Shown: positions 7,654-15,661, numbered from the stretch's first letter. The stretch is 64,000 nt of DNA from Halovulum marinum (GCF_009697225.1 NZ_WIND01000017.1:29017-93016); one strand, 5' to 3'. Notes: generated from the sequence alone by a model not told the origin. Made by a program: numbers and translations.

Positions 7654-7971
7654 ATGAGCCACATCACGCTCTGGTGGATCGCGCTGGCGCTGGCGCTGGT
7701 CGTCACCGGCGTCGTTGCGGTGCTGCTGTGGCAGGTGATTGCCACCGCCCGCGACATCCGCGACGGGGCGGCGGTGATCTGGGCGCGCGGCCAGCAGGTC
7801 GCCAACAACACCATCCACATCGCGCTGCTGTACCGGACGCTGGAGGCGGTGCACGCGATCCGCGACCGCGCCACCGGCATCCTCGGTCATGCCGGGGCGA
7901 TCCGCGACCACGCCGAGACCTGTCCGGGATGCCCCGAGTGCATCCTGGCGGGCGGGAAGGACGCGTCATGA
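7654..7971 (+). CDS. Small single-span membrane protein 2, with CxxCxxC tail
   Basis: 105-aa protein. A membrane helix at about 6-30 is followed by an amphipathic helical region rich in Ala, Ile and Arg. The C-terminus carries Cys90-x-x-Cys93-x-x-Cys96 (CPGCPEC), which could bind a metal or FeS centre; the other four small proteins lack it. The gene is 17 bp downstream of the first small gene, with GGGGAGGGGGGAGAG before its ATG, and ends overlapping the third. No family recognised. Confidence that it is a gene is high from the operon structure, and function is unknown. Confidence 0.77.
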   Translation: MSHITLWWIALALALVVTGVVAVLLWQVIATARDIRDGAAVIWARGQQVANNTIHIALLYRTLEAVHAIRDRATGILGHAGAIRDHAETCPGCPECILAGGKDAS

Positions 7972-8261
7972 TCACCCTGCTGACCCTGCTCAGCGCCCTC
8001 GCCGCGCTGCTGTTCCTCGGTGTCGTCGCGGCGGCGCTGATCCGCATCGTCGGGCTGCTGGACCAGATCGGCGGCAGCGGGACCAGCTATCTGGCGAAGC
8101 TGCGGCTCGGCCTGCGCGCGATCGAGCGCGAGACCGCGCACCTGCCCGCCGCCGCGGTGCCGCTGAACGAGGGGCTGGGCGAGATCGCCGCCGGCCTGGC
8201 CGCGGTGGACGCGACGCTGGGCGAGCTGCACGGCGCGCTGGAACGGCAGGACGCATCGTGA
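7968..8261 (+). CDS. Small single-span membrane protein 3 of the hydrogenase operon
   Basis: 97-aa protein. The first about 28 residues are almost purely hydrophobic (ITLLTLLSALAALLFLGVV onward) and form one membrane helix. The rest alternates Leu/Ala with charged residues and should form an amphipathic or coiled-coil helix (LRLGLRAIERE, LAAVDATLGELHGALE). The start ATG overlaps the previous stop by four bases. It has the same layout as its four neighbours, which suggests ancient duplication, but the sequences have diverged beyond easy alignment. Confidence 0.75.
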   Translation: MITLLTLLSALAALLFLGVVAAALIRIVGLLDQIGGSGTSYLAKLRLGLRAIERETAHLPAAAVPLNEGLGEIAAGLAAVDATLGELHGALERQDAS

Positions 8262-8563
8262 TGCCCGCCGCCGCCGCCGTGATCTGGATCGTCGCCCTGC
8301 TGATCGTCGCGCTGGTGATCGTGCCGGTGGCGGTGACGCTGCTGCAGCGGGCGCTGAACGCCGCCCGCGCGATCGAGGGCTACCTGGCCGACATGCATGA
8401 GGCCGGCGGCCGGATCGCCGGTCATACCGGCGCGATCCCGGCGCTGGACCGGACGCTGGAGACCGCCGGCGCGATGCAGCCGGTCGCCGCCGACATCGAG
8501 GCCAGGACCGGCGTCGTGGCCGGGATGCTGGCCGCACGCGCCGAGCGGAGGGCCAGGCCATGA
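8261..8563 (+). CDS. Small single-span membrane protein 4 of the hydrogenase operon
   Basis: 100-aa protein with a membrane helix at about 5-27 (AAVIWIVALLIVALVIVPVA) followed by an amphipathic helix containing ALNAARAIEGYLADMHEAGG and a long Ala/Arg-rich end. The ATG shares one base with the preceding TGA (TGATG). A GTG three bases earlier is an alternative start. It is the fourth of the five look-alike genes and is coupled to the fifth by a four-base overlap. Confidence 0.75.
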   Translation: MPAAAAVIWIVALLIVALVIVPVAVTLLQRALNAARAIEGYLADMHEAGGRIAGHTGAIPALDRTLETAGAMQPVAADIEARTGVVAGMLAARAERRARP

Positions 8564-8841
8564 TCGCCGCGCTGACCTGGATCAGCGTGATCCTTGCGCT
8601 GGTGATCGTGCTGGTCGTCGCCTACCATCTGCTCGGTATATACTTGGCGCTGAAGCGCGGCGCCGATCACCTGGAGGCGCTGGCCGCGGGGTTGGCGCAG
8701 GTGCGCGACGACACCGGACCGCTGAACGCGCAGGTGGACGACATCGATACCGGGCTGGAGGCGCTGGCGCCGCCGCTGCTGGCCGCCAACGACAATCTTG
8801 CCGCCATCGTCGACGTGACCCGCGGCCTGACCGCGAGATAG
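8560..8841 (+). CDS. Small single-span membrane protein 5 of the hydrogenase operon
   Basis: 93-aa protein with a membrane helix at about 5-29 (LTWISVILALVIVLVVAYHL) and a soluble helix with heptad-like hydrophobics (HLEALAAGLAQVRDD, VDDIDTGLEALAPPLL). It overlaps the fourth small gene by four bases and precedes the large-subunit gene by 15 bp. The conserved position of all five genes between the subunit genes argues that their products are made stoichiometrically with the hydrogenase. Confidence 0.76.
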   Translation: MIAALTWISVILALVIVLVVAYHLLGIYLALKRGADHLEALAAGLAQVRDDTGPLNAQVDDIDTGLEALAPPLLAANDNLAAIVDVTRGLTAR

Positions 8842-8856
8842 AAGGGAATACCGGGC

Positions 8857-10737
8857 ATGTGTTTCGAGAACCTCCCCGTCGAGTTCGACGAACAGGGCAA
8901 CGCCCGGCTGAAGGACGGGGTGAAGAACCCCTACGACTACCAGACCCGCACCCCCGAGGAACGCGAGGCCAGGCTGAAGGACCTGGCCGGCCGGAACGGC
9001 CAGCTGGTCGACATCGACTACGACCCGGTGACCCGCGTCGCCGGGGCGCTGGCGTTCCACACCACGGTGGACCTGGAACAGGGCGTGGTGCTGGACACCA
9101 ACTCGATGGCGACGCTGTTCCGCGGCTACGAGGTGATCCTGCGCGGCCGCGACCCGCGCGACGCGGCGTTCATCTCGTCGCGCGCCTGCGGCGTCTGCGG
9201 CGGCGTGCACTCCACCGCCTCGGCGCTGTCGATCGAGATGGCGCTGGGGATCCGGCCGCCGCCGCTGGGCATCGTGGTGCGCAACCTGCTGCTCAGCTGC
9301 GAATACCTGTACGACAACCCGCTGCACCTGTTCGTGCTGGCGGGGCCGGACTTCTCGGAAAGCCTGGTCCGGCAGACCAACCCCGAGATCTGGGACAAGG
9401 CCGAGGGCGCCGCCACCCGGCACAAGGACCTGCACGGCTATGCCACCATCGGCGCGATCCTGCACGATCTGAACCCGCTGACCGGCAAGCTCTACCTCGA
9501 GGCGCTGCAGATGACCCGCGTCGCGCGCGAGGCCTATGTCCTGCTGGGCGGAAAGTACCCGCACCCCGAGACCATCATCCCCGGCGGCGTGACGACCTTC
9601 GTCGACATCACGGTGCTGAACGAGTTCTACATGAAGATGGTCAAGTTCTTCGATTACGCGAAGAAATGCGTCGGCCTGTGGGACGACGTGTTCGACTTCT
9701 TCCTCGAGGCCGATCCGCGCTACCTCGACTGCGGCCGGCTGGACGCGACGATGGTGGACCTGGGCCAGTGGGACCACGAGGACCACTACGACGCCACCTA
9801 CGCCAACTGCAACGACTGGGGCGTGAAGCGCTGGTCGACCCCCGGCGTGCTGGTCGGCGGCAAGCTGGTGACCAACCGGCTGACCGACATCAACGTCGGC
9901 CTCGAGGAGTTCGTCGAGCATTCCTACTACGAGCAGTGGGAGGACTACCCGTTCAAGACCGACCCGGCGGGCAACCCGCTGTCGCCGAACCACCCTTGGA
10001 ACAAGACCACGATCCCGCGCCCCGGCTCGCAGAACTGGAAGGAGCGCTATTCCTGGGCCACCACGCCGACCTGGGACCGCCGCACCTTCGAGGCGGGCGC
10101 CTACGCGCGCGTCTACCTCAGCGCGGTGTCGGGCAAGCTGCCGCCGTCGCCCTTCGTCGAGTCGACCGGGCAGAGCCTGCGGCTGCGCGTCGCGCGCGGC
10201 GAGGCGCTGCCCGAGCGCACCTTCGAATGGTCGCCGCCGTTGGTCTGGAACGCGTTCGAGCGCAACCGCGCCCGCGCCTACGCGGTGGCCTTCAACCTGA
10301 TGGTGACGATGGAGAACCTGACCCGTGCGATGGAACTGGTGAAGGCCGGCGAGACCAGGGTGGCGACGCCGTTCGAGATCCCGCCCGAGGGTCATGCCAT
10401 CGGCGTCGGCTTCTGGGGCGCCGGGCGCGGGTTCCTGTCGCATCACTGCGAGATCCGGGACGGGCTGCTGGCCAACTACCAGATCGTCACGCCCTCGACG
10501 ATCAACGCCTGCCCGCGCACCCCCTGGGGCGAGCCCGGCCCCTACGAGCGCTCGGTGCTGAACACCACCATCGTCGAGAGCAACTTCAAGGACGACAGCG
10601 ATTTCCAGGGCATCGACATCCTGCGCGCGATCCGCTCGTTCGATCCCTGCATGCCGTGCACCACGCATGTCATGGTCGAAGGCTCGGACCGCGTCGTGAC
10701 CCGCGAGGTGACCACCTGTGCCTGCGGCATCGACTGA
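8857..10737 (+). CDS. [NiFe]-hydrogenase large (catalytic) subunit
   Basis: Catalytic subunit of 626 aa. The L1 motif is RACGVCGGVHST with Cys111, Cys114 and His118. The L2 motif DPCMPCTTH (596-604) supplies Cys598 and Cys601, the other Ni ligands. The 22 residues after His604 form the C-terminal tail that a maturation protease removes once nickel is inserted; unusually it contains CAC. L1 differs from the CGICGDNHAT form usual in group 1h, so subgroup assignment needs a tree. AAGGGAATACCGGGC precedes the ATG. The reading frame ends inside the next gene (20-bp overlap), implying coupling. Confidence 0.95.
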   Translation: MCFENLPVEFDEQGNARLKDGVKNPYDYQTRTPEEREARLKDLAGRNGQLVDIDYDPVTRVAGALAFHTTVDLEQGVVLDTNSMATLFRGYEVILRGRDPRDAAFISSRACGVCGGVHSTASALSIEMALGIRPPPLGIVVRNLLLSCEYLYDNPLHLFVLAGPDFSESLVRQTNPEIWDKAEGAATRHKDLHGYATIGAILHDLNPLTGKLYLEALQMTRVAREAYVLLGGKYPHPETIIPGGVTTFVDITVLNEFYMKMVKFFDYAKKCVGLWDDVFDFFLEADPRYLDCGRLDATMVDLGQWDHEDHYDATYANCNDWGVKRWSTPGVLVGGKLVTNRLTDINVGLEEFVEHSYYEQWEDYPFKTDPAGNPLSPNHPWNKTTIPRPGSQNWKERYSWATTPTWDRRTFEAGAYARVYLSAVSGKLPPSPFVESTGQSLRLRVARGEALPERTFEWSPPLVWNAFERNRARAYAVAFNLMVTMENLTRAMELVKAGETRVATPFEIPPEGHAIGVGFWGAGRGFLSHHCEIRDGLLANYQIVTPSTINACPRTPWGEPGPYERSVLNTTIVESNFKDDSDFQGIDILRAIRSFDPCMPCTTHVMVEGSDRVVTREVTTCACGID

Positions 10738-11428
10738 CCCCGCCCGCGGCGCCCGCGCCGCCCGCGCCGCCCGCGCCGCCCGCGCCGCCCGCGCCGTCGT
10801 CGGCGTCGTCGGATTCACCCCGGTGGTCGCCGACTTCCCGCTGGGGCCGCGGCTGATGGCCGGGCTCGAGGCGCGATTGCCGGGCCATCCGCAGGTGTCG
10901 GTCCGCAACATGAGCTGGAGCCCGATCCACATCGTCCAGCAGTTCCAGGACCTGGGCGCCGACCGGCCGGCGCGCATCGTGCTGGTGGGCGCGGCCGCGA
11001 CCTGCGCCCGCGCCGGGCGGATCCGGGTCTGGCGCTGGACCGGCGGCCGGCTGCCCGACGCCGCGGTGCAGGCGCGCGTCTACGAGGCGGTCACCGGCGT
11101 CGTCGACCTTGAGAACACGCTGATGATCGGCGAACGCTTCGGCATCTGGCCCGCCGAGTGCTACACTGTCGAGGTGGAACTGCCGCCGGAGACGTTCGGA
11201 ACCATGGTCATGGCCGAGGCCGAAGCCCGGCCGGGGCCGGCGCTGCGGGCGGAGATCGGCTTCGATCCGGGCGCGGCGGCGGACCGGCTGGCATCCCGGG
11301 CGGCCGGTCTGGCGATCCGCGGCGATGCCGCGCGCGCCGTGGCGGCCAAGGGGGCGCGCGACCTGGCGCCGGTCGCCTCGTTCCACCGCACGCGCGTGAC
11401 CGGCACCAAGACCCGGAGGCATTCATGA
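10718..11428 (+). CDS. Divergent hydrogenase-maturation-protease-like protein
   Basis: 236-aa protein starting at a GTG at 10718, inside the end of the large-subunit gene. After an Arg/Ala-rich leader encoded by a 9-bp tandem repeat, the sequence VVGVVGFTPVVADFPLGPRLMAGLE aligns by eye with the GNxLxxDDGxGPxxxxxL start of HupD/HycI proteases. IVLVGAAATCARAGRIRVWRW and ITGVVDLENTL-like strands match later core elements of that fold. The metal-binding acidic residue of the GNxLxxD motif is not clearly retained. A canonical protease is encoded 1.1 kb downstream, so this could be a specialised chaperone/protease for this enzyme or a non-catalytic relative. Assignment is tentative. Confidence 0.6.
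   Translation: MPAASTDPARGARAARAARAARAARAVVGVVGFTPVVADFPLGPRLMAGLEARLPGHPQVSVRNMSWSPIHIVQQFQDLGADRPARIVLVGAAATCARAGRIRVWRWTGGRLPDAAVQARVYEAVTGVVDLENTLMIGERFGIWPAECYTVEVELPPETFGTMVMAEAEARPGPALRAEIGFDPGAAADRLASRAAGLAIRGDAARAVAAKGARDLAPVASFHRTRVTGTKTRRHS
10751..10795. repeat. Five tandem copies of a 9-bp unit (GCCCGCGCC)
   Basis: Five perfect units, preceded by a degenerate sixth, encode the ARA-type leader of the protease-like protein. The unit is three codons long, so expansion or contraction leaves the frame intact. It begins 14 bp after the large-subunit stop. Confidence 0.9.
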
Positions 11429-11820
11429 CCACCCCCAACTCCGACACCGCCCCCAGCGCCGACGCCGAGGCGCTCGACCGGCTGATCGAGCAGGAGGACG
11501 TCCTGCAGATCTGCTACTGGTATCAGGGCGAGGGCTTCGGCGAGGCGTTCACCCCGCAGGCGGTGCTGCCGTTCCTGAAGGGCGGCGCGGCGGAGGTCGC
11601 CGAGACCTTCGAGCGGCTGGTCGAGGCCGGCGAGATGCGCGCCGAGGGCGCCGCCTATGCGTTCACCGCCGACGGCCGCCGCAAGGCCGGGCGGATGTTC
11701 TTCGAGACCTTCACCGAGTTCCAGCAGCCCTCTCATGGCGAGTGTACCGCCGGCTGCTGCGACGGCGACGAGCCGTGCGACGACCCGGCGCACGCGCACC
11801 ACGCCCATGCGCACGGCTGA
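11425..11820 (+). CDS. Small hydrogenase-operon protein with Cys/His-rich tail
   Basis: 131-aa soluble protein. Residues about 15-100 (LDRLIEQEDVLQICYWYQGE ... VAETFERLVEAGEMRAEG ... YAFTADGRRKAGRMFFETF) look like a small winged-helix-type domain. The last 30 residues contain HGECTAGCCDGDEPC and HAHHAHAHG, a likely metal-binding tail. The ATG overlaps the preceding stop by four bases. Unknown family; the position and tail suggest a maturation or metal-handling factor for the hydrogenase. Confidence 0.75.
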   Translation: MTTPNSDTAPSADAEALDRLIEQEDVLQICYWYQGEGFGEAFTPQAVLPFLKGGAAEVAETFERLVEAGEMRAEGAAYAFTADGRRKAGRMFFETFTEFQQPSHGECTAGCCDGDEPCDDPAHAHHAHAHG

Positions 11821-11823
11821 GCG

Positions 11824-12540
11824 ATGACCGCCGGCGCGCCGCCGAAGCTGACGGATGATGGCCGGGGGCAGGCGCTGGTCGGCTACCGCGCCAACGACGA
11901 GTGGCAGGCGCTGCTGGCCGAGACCGGCGACCGGCTGGCCGCGCTCGACGATCTGGACGCGGAGGCGCGGTCCGCGGTCGACGCGGCGCTGGCCGGGATC
12001 GACTCGGTCCACCGCGAGGCGCTGCACCGGCTGGTGCGGCTGTTCAAGGACGGCGTGCTGGAGCAGGTCGTGACCGATCCGGCGATCCGCACCCTTATGG
12101 GCATGTACGGGCTGCTGCCCGAGGACGAGGCCGGCTGCCGCAAGGTCTGGGACTTCCTGCCCGCGGACCCGCCGGACGTCGCCGCCGACCCGGCCGGCGC
12201 GCCGCCGCACTGGTCTCCGGCGCCGGTCGACGCGGGGCTGGCCGACGGCGGTTACGCGGTCTGCCGGATGGAGGAGGGCGCGTTCGTCGTGGCCCGCGCC
12301 GGCGGCGGCTGGTTCGCCTTCGCCGCCACCTGCCCGGCGCACGGCACTACGATGCTGGACGGGGCGCTGGACGGCTTCACCTGGGCCTGCCCGGCGGCGA
12401 CCGGGTGCCTGTACGACATCCGCAGCGGCGCGCGGATGGGCGGCGGCGCGGCGCTGGACTGCCGCCCGGTGCGGCAGCAGGACGGCCGGCTGCTGATCGG
12501 GTTCGGCATGCCGTTCGACCCGTCCCTGCCGGCGATGTAG
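11824..12540 (+). CDS. NifU-like/Rieske-like two-domain protein with altered Rieske ligands
   Basis: 238-aa protein. Residues about 20-115 resemble the NifU-like helical and C-terminal region seen in proteins of high-affinity hydrogenase operons (HREALHRLVRLFKDGVLEQV, MGMYGLLPED). Residues about 145-230 have a Rieske [2Fe-2S] fold pattern. The ligand boxes are changed: the first reads C170-P-A-H173, and the second C189-P-A-A192-T-G-C195, so the second histidine is missing while an extra cysteine is present. It may bind an FeS cluster with non-Rieske ligation. It lies four bases from both neighbours in the operon. Likely role: electron carrier or cluster delivery for the hydrogenase. Confidence 0.75.
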   Translation: MTAGAPPKLTDDGRGQALVGYRANDEWQALLAETGDRLAALDDLDAEARSAVDAALAGIDSVHREALHRLVRLFKDGVLEQVVTDPAIRTLMGMYGLLPEDEAGCRKVWDFLPADPPDVAADPAGAPPHWSPAPVDAGLADGGYAVCRMEEGAFVVARAGGGWFAFAATCPAHGTTMLDGALDGFTWACPAATGCLYDIRSGARMGGGAALDCRPVRQQDGRLLIGFGMPFDPSLPAM

Positions 12541-12544
12541 ACCG

Positions 12545-13048
12545 ATGCGGGTTCTCGTCGCCGGGGTCGGGAACGTGCTGAAGGGCGACGACGGCTTCGG
12601 CGTTCACGCCGCGCGCGCGGCGGCCGACGACGCCCGCCGCCCCGCCGGCGCGACCGTGATCGACACCGGGATCGGCGGCATCCACCTGGTTCAGGAGCTG
12701 ATGCGCGGCTATGACGCGCTGGTGCTGTTCGACGCCTGCGACCGCGGCGCGTCCGCGGGCCGGCTGTTCCTGCTGGCGCCGGACCTGCCCGACGTCGCCG
12801 GGTTCACCGACCGCGAGCGGCGCGATTTCTTCGCCGACATGCACTACGCGACCCCGGTGCGCGCGCTGACCCTGGCGCGCGAGGTCGGGGCGCTGCCGGG
12901 CCTGGTGCGGATCGTGGCGGCGCAGATCGCCGATGCCGACACCTTCGGCGCCGGCCTGGCCCCCGAGGTCGCCGCCGCCGTCGCCCCGGCGGTGACGCTG
13001 GCCTTCGAGGTGATCTCGGCGCTGGCGGGGCCGGAGCCGGCGCGATGA
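12545..13048 (+). CDS. Hydrogenase maturation endopeptidase, HupD/HybD family
   Basis: 167-aa protein, the usual length for nickel-dependent proteases that remove the C-terminal tail of the large subunit. The N-terminus shows the family signature VAGVGNVLKGDDGFG, then VIDTGIGGIHLVQELMRGYDALVLFDA and DADTFGAGLAPEVAAAV. It should cut the large subunit after His604. The gene overlaps hypF by four bases (ATGA). Confidence 0.92.
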   Translation: MRVLVAGVGNVLKGDDGFGVHAARAAADDARRPAGATVIDTGIGGIHLVQELMRGYDALVLFDACDRGASAGRLFLLAPDLPDVAGFTDRERRDFFADMHYATPVRALTLAREVGALPGLVRIVAAQIADADTFGAGLAPEVAAAVAPAVTLAFEVISALAGPEPAR

Positions 13049-15378
13049 CGCCGCTGGCGGGCGAGCGGATCACCGTGCGCGGCCTGGTGCAGGGCGTCGG
13101 CTTCCGCCCGTTCGTGTTCCGCATCGCCGCCGCCTGCGGCGTGCGCGGCAGCGTCCGCAACACCGGCGCCGGGGTCGAGATCGACGCCTTCGGCACCGGG
13201 CCGGAATTGGCGCTGTTCCGCCGCCGCCTGTCGGACGGGCCGCCGCCGCTGGCGCGGATCGACCGGATCGAGGCCGCGCCGCTCGACGCGCGCGCGCCCG
13301 ACGGCTTCCGGATCGAGCCCAGCGGCGGCGGCGCGCTGCACGCCGCCGCCACGCCCGACGCCGCGCTGTGCGACGCCTGCCGCGCCGAGCTGCTGGACCC
13401 CGACGACCGCCGGCATGGCTACGCGTTCCTGAACTGCACCCATTGCGGGCCGCGCTTCTCGATCCTGCGCGCGCTGCCCTACGACCGCGCCAACACCACG
13501 ATGGCGGCGTTCGCGATGTGCGCCGCCTGCCGCGCCGAATACGACGACGTCGCCGACCGCCGCTTCCACGCCCAGCCGACGGCCTGCCCGGACTGCGGGC
13601 CGGCGCTGTGGGCCGAACGGCCGGGCGATCCGCGGCGGCTGGATGGCGATCCGGTGGCGTTGGCGGCGCGCGTCCTGCTCGACGGCGGCGTGGTGGCGCT
13701 GAGGGGGCTGGGCGGGTTCCACCTGGCCTGCGACGCGACCGACGCCGTGGCCGTCGCCGCCCTGCGCCGCCGCAAGCGCCGCCCGGCAAAGCCGTTCGCG
13801 CTGATAGTGCGCGACCTGTCGATGGCGCGGCGGATCGCCCGCGTCTCGGACGCCGAGGCGGCGGCGCTGGCCGCGCCCGCGGCGCCGATCGTGCTGCTCG
13901 ACCGCCGGCCCGGCTGCGCGCTGCCCGAGGGCCTGGCGCCTGGGCTGAACCGGCTGGGCGTGATGCTGCCCTACAGCCCGCTGCACGCGCTGCTGCTGCG
14001 CGCGGCGGACCGGCCGCTGGTGATGACCTCGGGCAATCCCGGCGGCGATCCGCAGGTGACCGGCAACGCCGCGGCGCGGGCGCGGCTGGCGGATCTGGCG
14101 GACCTGTTCGTGATGCACGACCGCGACATCGCCAACCGCGTCGACGACAGCCTGGTGCAGGTCGCCGGCGGCGCGGTCCGGCCGCTGCGCCGGGCGCGCG
14201 GGCTGGCGCCGCGGCCGCTGCCGCTGCCCGAGGGCTTCGGGCCGGACCATCCGCAGGCGATCGCCTTCGGCGGCGATCTCAAGAACGCCTTCGCCGTCGC
14301 CAAGGCGGGAACGGCGGTGCTGTCGCAGCATGTCGGCGATCTGGCGAGCCTTGCGACCGAGACCGACCTGGGGCGCACGCTGGCGCTGTTCGAGGCGCTC
14401 TACGACCTCGGCCCGGCGCTGATCGTCGCCGACGCGCACCCCGGCTACCGGTCGCGGGCGCTGGCCGGCGAGGCGGCGCGCGCGCGCCGGCTGCCGCTGG
14501 TCGAGGTCGCCCACCACCACGCCCATGCCGCGGCCTGCATGGCCGAGCACGGGGTGCCGATCGACGCGCCGCCGGTGCTGGCGCTGGTGCAGGACGGCAT
14601 CGGCATGGGGCCGGACGGCGCGCTGTGGGGGTGCGAGCTGCTCAGATGCGACTACCGCCACGCCGAGCGGGTGGCGCACCTGCGGCCGGCGCCGCTGCCC
14701 GGCGGCGATCTGGCGGCGCGCGAGCCCTGGCGCAACCTGCTGGCGCGGCTCGGCCAGGCCGGCGGCCCCGAGACCTGGCCGCCGCGTCTGCGCCGGTTGC
14801 TGGCCGGGCACCCGGTCGAGGTTCTGCGCGCCGCGACCGCGCGCGGCATCAATGCGCCGGAGTGCACGTCCGCCGGCCGGCTGTTCGACGCGGTGTCAGC
14901 CGCCGCCGGGATCTGCGCCGCACGCCAGGACTACGAGGGCGAGGCGGCAATGCGGCTGCAGGCCGCGGCGGAAGGCTGGCTGGCCGGGCAGGCGGCAGCG
15001 CCCTACCGGATCGCGCTGTCCGCCGGTGCGCCCCGGCCGGACCAGATCGACCCCGCGCCGCTGTGGCCGCAGATCGCCGCCGATCTCGACGCGGGCCGCA
15101 CCGCGGCCGAGATCGCGGCGCGGTTCCACGCGGGCTGGGCGCGGGTATGGGCGGACGCCGCGGCGCGGGCGGCGGCAACCACCGGTTGCCGAACGGTTTT
15201 CCTGACCGGCGGAGTATTCCAGAACCGCCTGTTGGCGGCTATGCTGGCCGAATATCTGCAGGCGGCGGGCCTGACGGTGCACCAGCACGCCGAGGTGCCC
15301 GCGAACGACGGTGGCCTCGCGCTGGGCCAGATCGCCATCGCGCTGGCCCGACACCGGACGCAGCGCACAGGAGGGTAG
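13045..15378 (+). CDS. hypF: Carbamoyltransferase HypF
   Basis: 777-aa cytosolic enzyme that makes the thiocarboxamide on HypE from carbamoyl phosphate, the precursor of the active-site cyanide ligands. All modules are present: an N-terminal acylphosphatase domain (VRGLVQGVGFRPFVFRIA), two zinc-finger pairs (CDAC/CTHC, then CAAC/CPDC), a YrdC-like domain (about 195-385, including KRRPAKPFALIVRDL), and a Kae1/carbamoyltransferase domain with VEVAHHHAHAAACMAEHG and the C-terminal TVFLTGGVFQNRLL. Full length for the family. Confidence 0.96.
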   Translation: MTPLAGERITVRGLVQGVGFRPFVFRIAAACGVRGSVRNTGAGVEIDAFGTGPELALFRRRLSDGPPPLARIDRIEAAPLDARAPDGFRIEPSGGGALHAAATPDAALCDACRAELLDPDDRRHGYAFLNCTHCGPRFSILRALPYDRANTTMAAFAMCAACRAEYDDVADRRFHAQPTACPDCGPALWAERPGDPRRLDGDPVALAARVLLDGGVVALRGLGGFHLACDATDAVAVAALRRRKRRPAKPFALIVRDLSMARRIARVSDAEAAALAAPAAPIVLLDRRPGCALPEGLAPGLNRLGVMLPYSPLHALLLRAADRPLVMTSGNPGGDPQVTGNAAARARLADLADLFVMHDRDIANRVDDSLVQVAGGAVRPLRRARGLAPRPLPLPEGFGPDHPQAIAFGGDLKNAFAVAKAGTAVLSQHVGDLASLATETDLGRTLALFEALYDLGPALIVADAHPGYRSRALAGEAARARRLPLVEVAHHHAHAAACMAEHGVPIDAPPVLALVQDGIGMGPDGALWGCELLRCDYRHAERVAHLRPAPLPGGDLAAREPWRNLLARLGQAGGPETWPPRLRRLLAGHPVEVLRAATARGINAPECTSAGRLFDAVSAAAGICAARQDYEGEAAMRLQAAAEGWLAGQAAAPYRIALSAGAPRPDQIDPAPLWPQIAADLDAGRTAAEIAARFHAGWARVWADAAARAAATTGCRTVFLTGGVFQNRLLAAMLAEYLQAAGLTVHQHAEVPANDGGLALGQIAIALARHRTQRTGG

Positions 15379-15382
15379 GACC

Positions 15383-15661
15383 ATGTGCCTGGGCATCCCC
15401 GGCCGGATCACCGAGATCATCGACGCCGACCGCTTTCTGGCCTGGGTGGAGGTGTCGGGCGTCCGCCGCAAGGTGAACGTCACCTGCGTCGCCGAGCCGG
15501 GCCGGCTGGACGACCTGGTGGGCGCATGGGTGCTGCTGCACGTCGGTTTCGCGATGAGCGTGATCGACGAGGCCGAGGCGGCGCGCACGCTCGAGGTGCT
15601 GGACGCGCTGGGCGAGGTGCAGGACGAGCTGGCGGCGATGCGCGAAAGCGCGCGGCCATGA
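15383..15661 (+). CDS. hypC: Hydrogenase assembly chaperone HypC
   Basis: 92-aa chaperone beginning MCLGIPGRI, whose Cys2 binds the Fe(CN)2CO unit on the HypC-HypD complex and contacts the large-subunit precursor. It has the usual OB-fold core (KVNVTCVAEPGRLDDLVGAWVLLHVGFAM). The ATG follows GGAGGGTAGG, and the stop overlaps the start of hypD (ATGA). Confidence 0.95.
   Translation: MCLGIPGRITEIIDADRFLAWVEVSGVRRKVNVTCVAEPGRLDDLVGAWVLLHVGFAMSVIDEAEAARTLEVLDALGEVQDELAAMRESARP

Noticed and set aside
10745..10797. Possible CRISPR or frameshifting element in the GC repeat after the large-subunit gene
   Set aside because: The 9-bp units are directly adjacent with no spacers and are three codons long; they simply encode an Ala/Arg leader. 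No CRISPR array was seen anywhere in the window.
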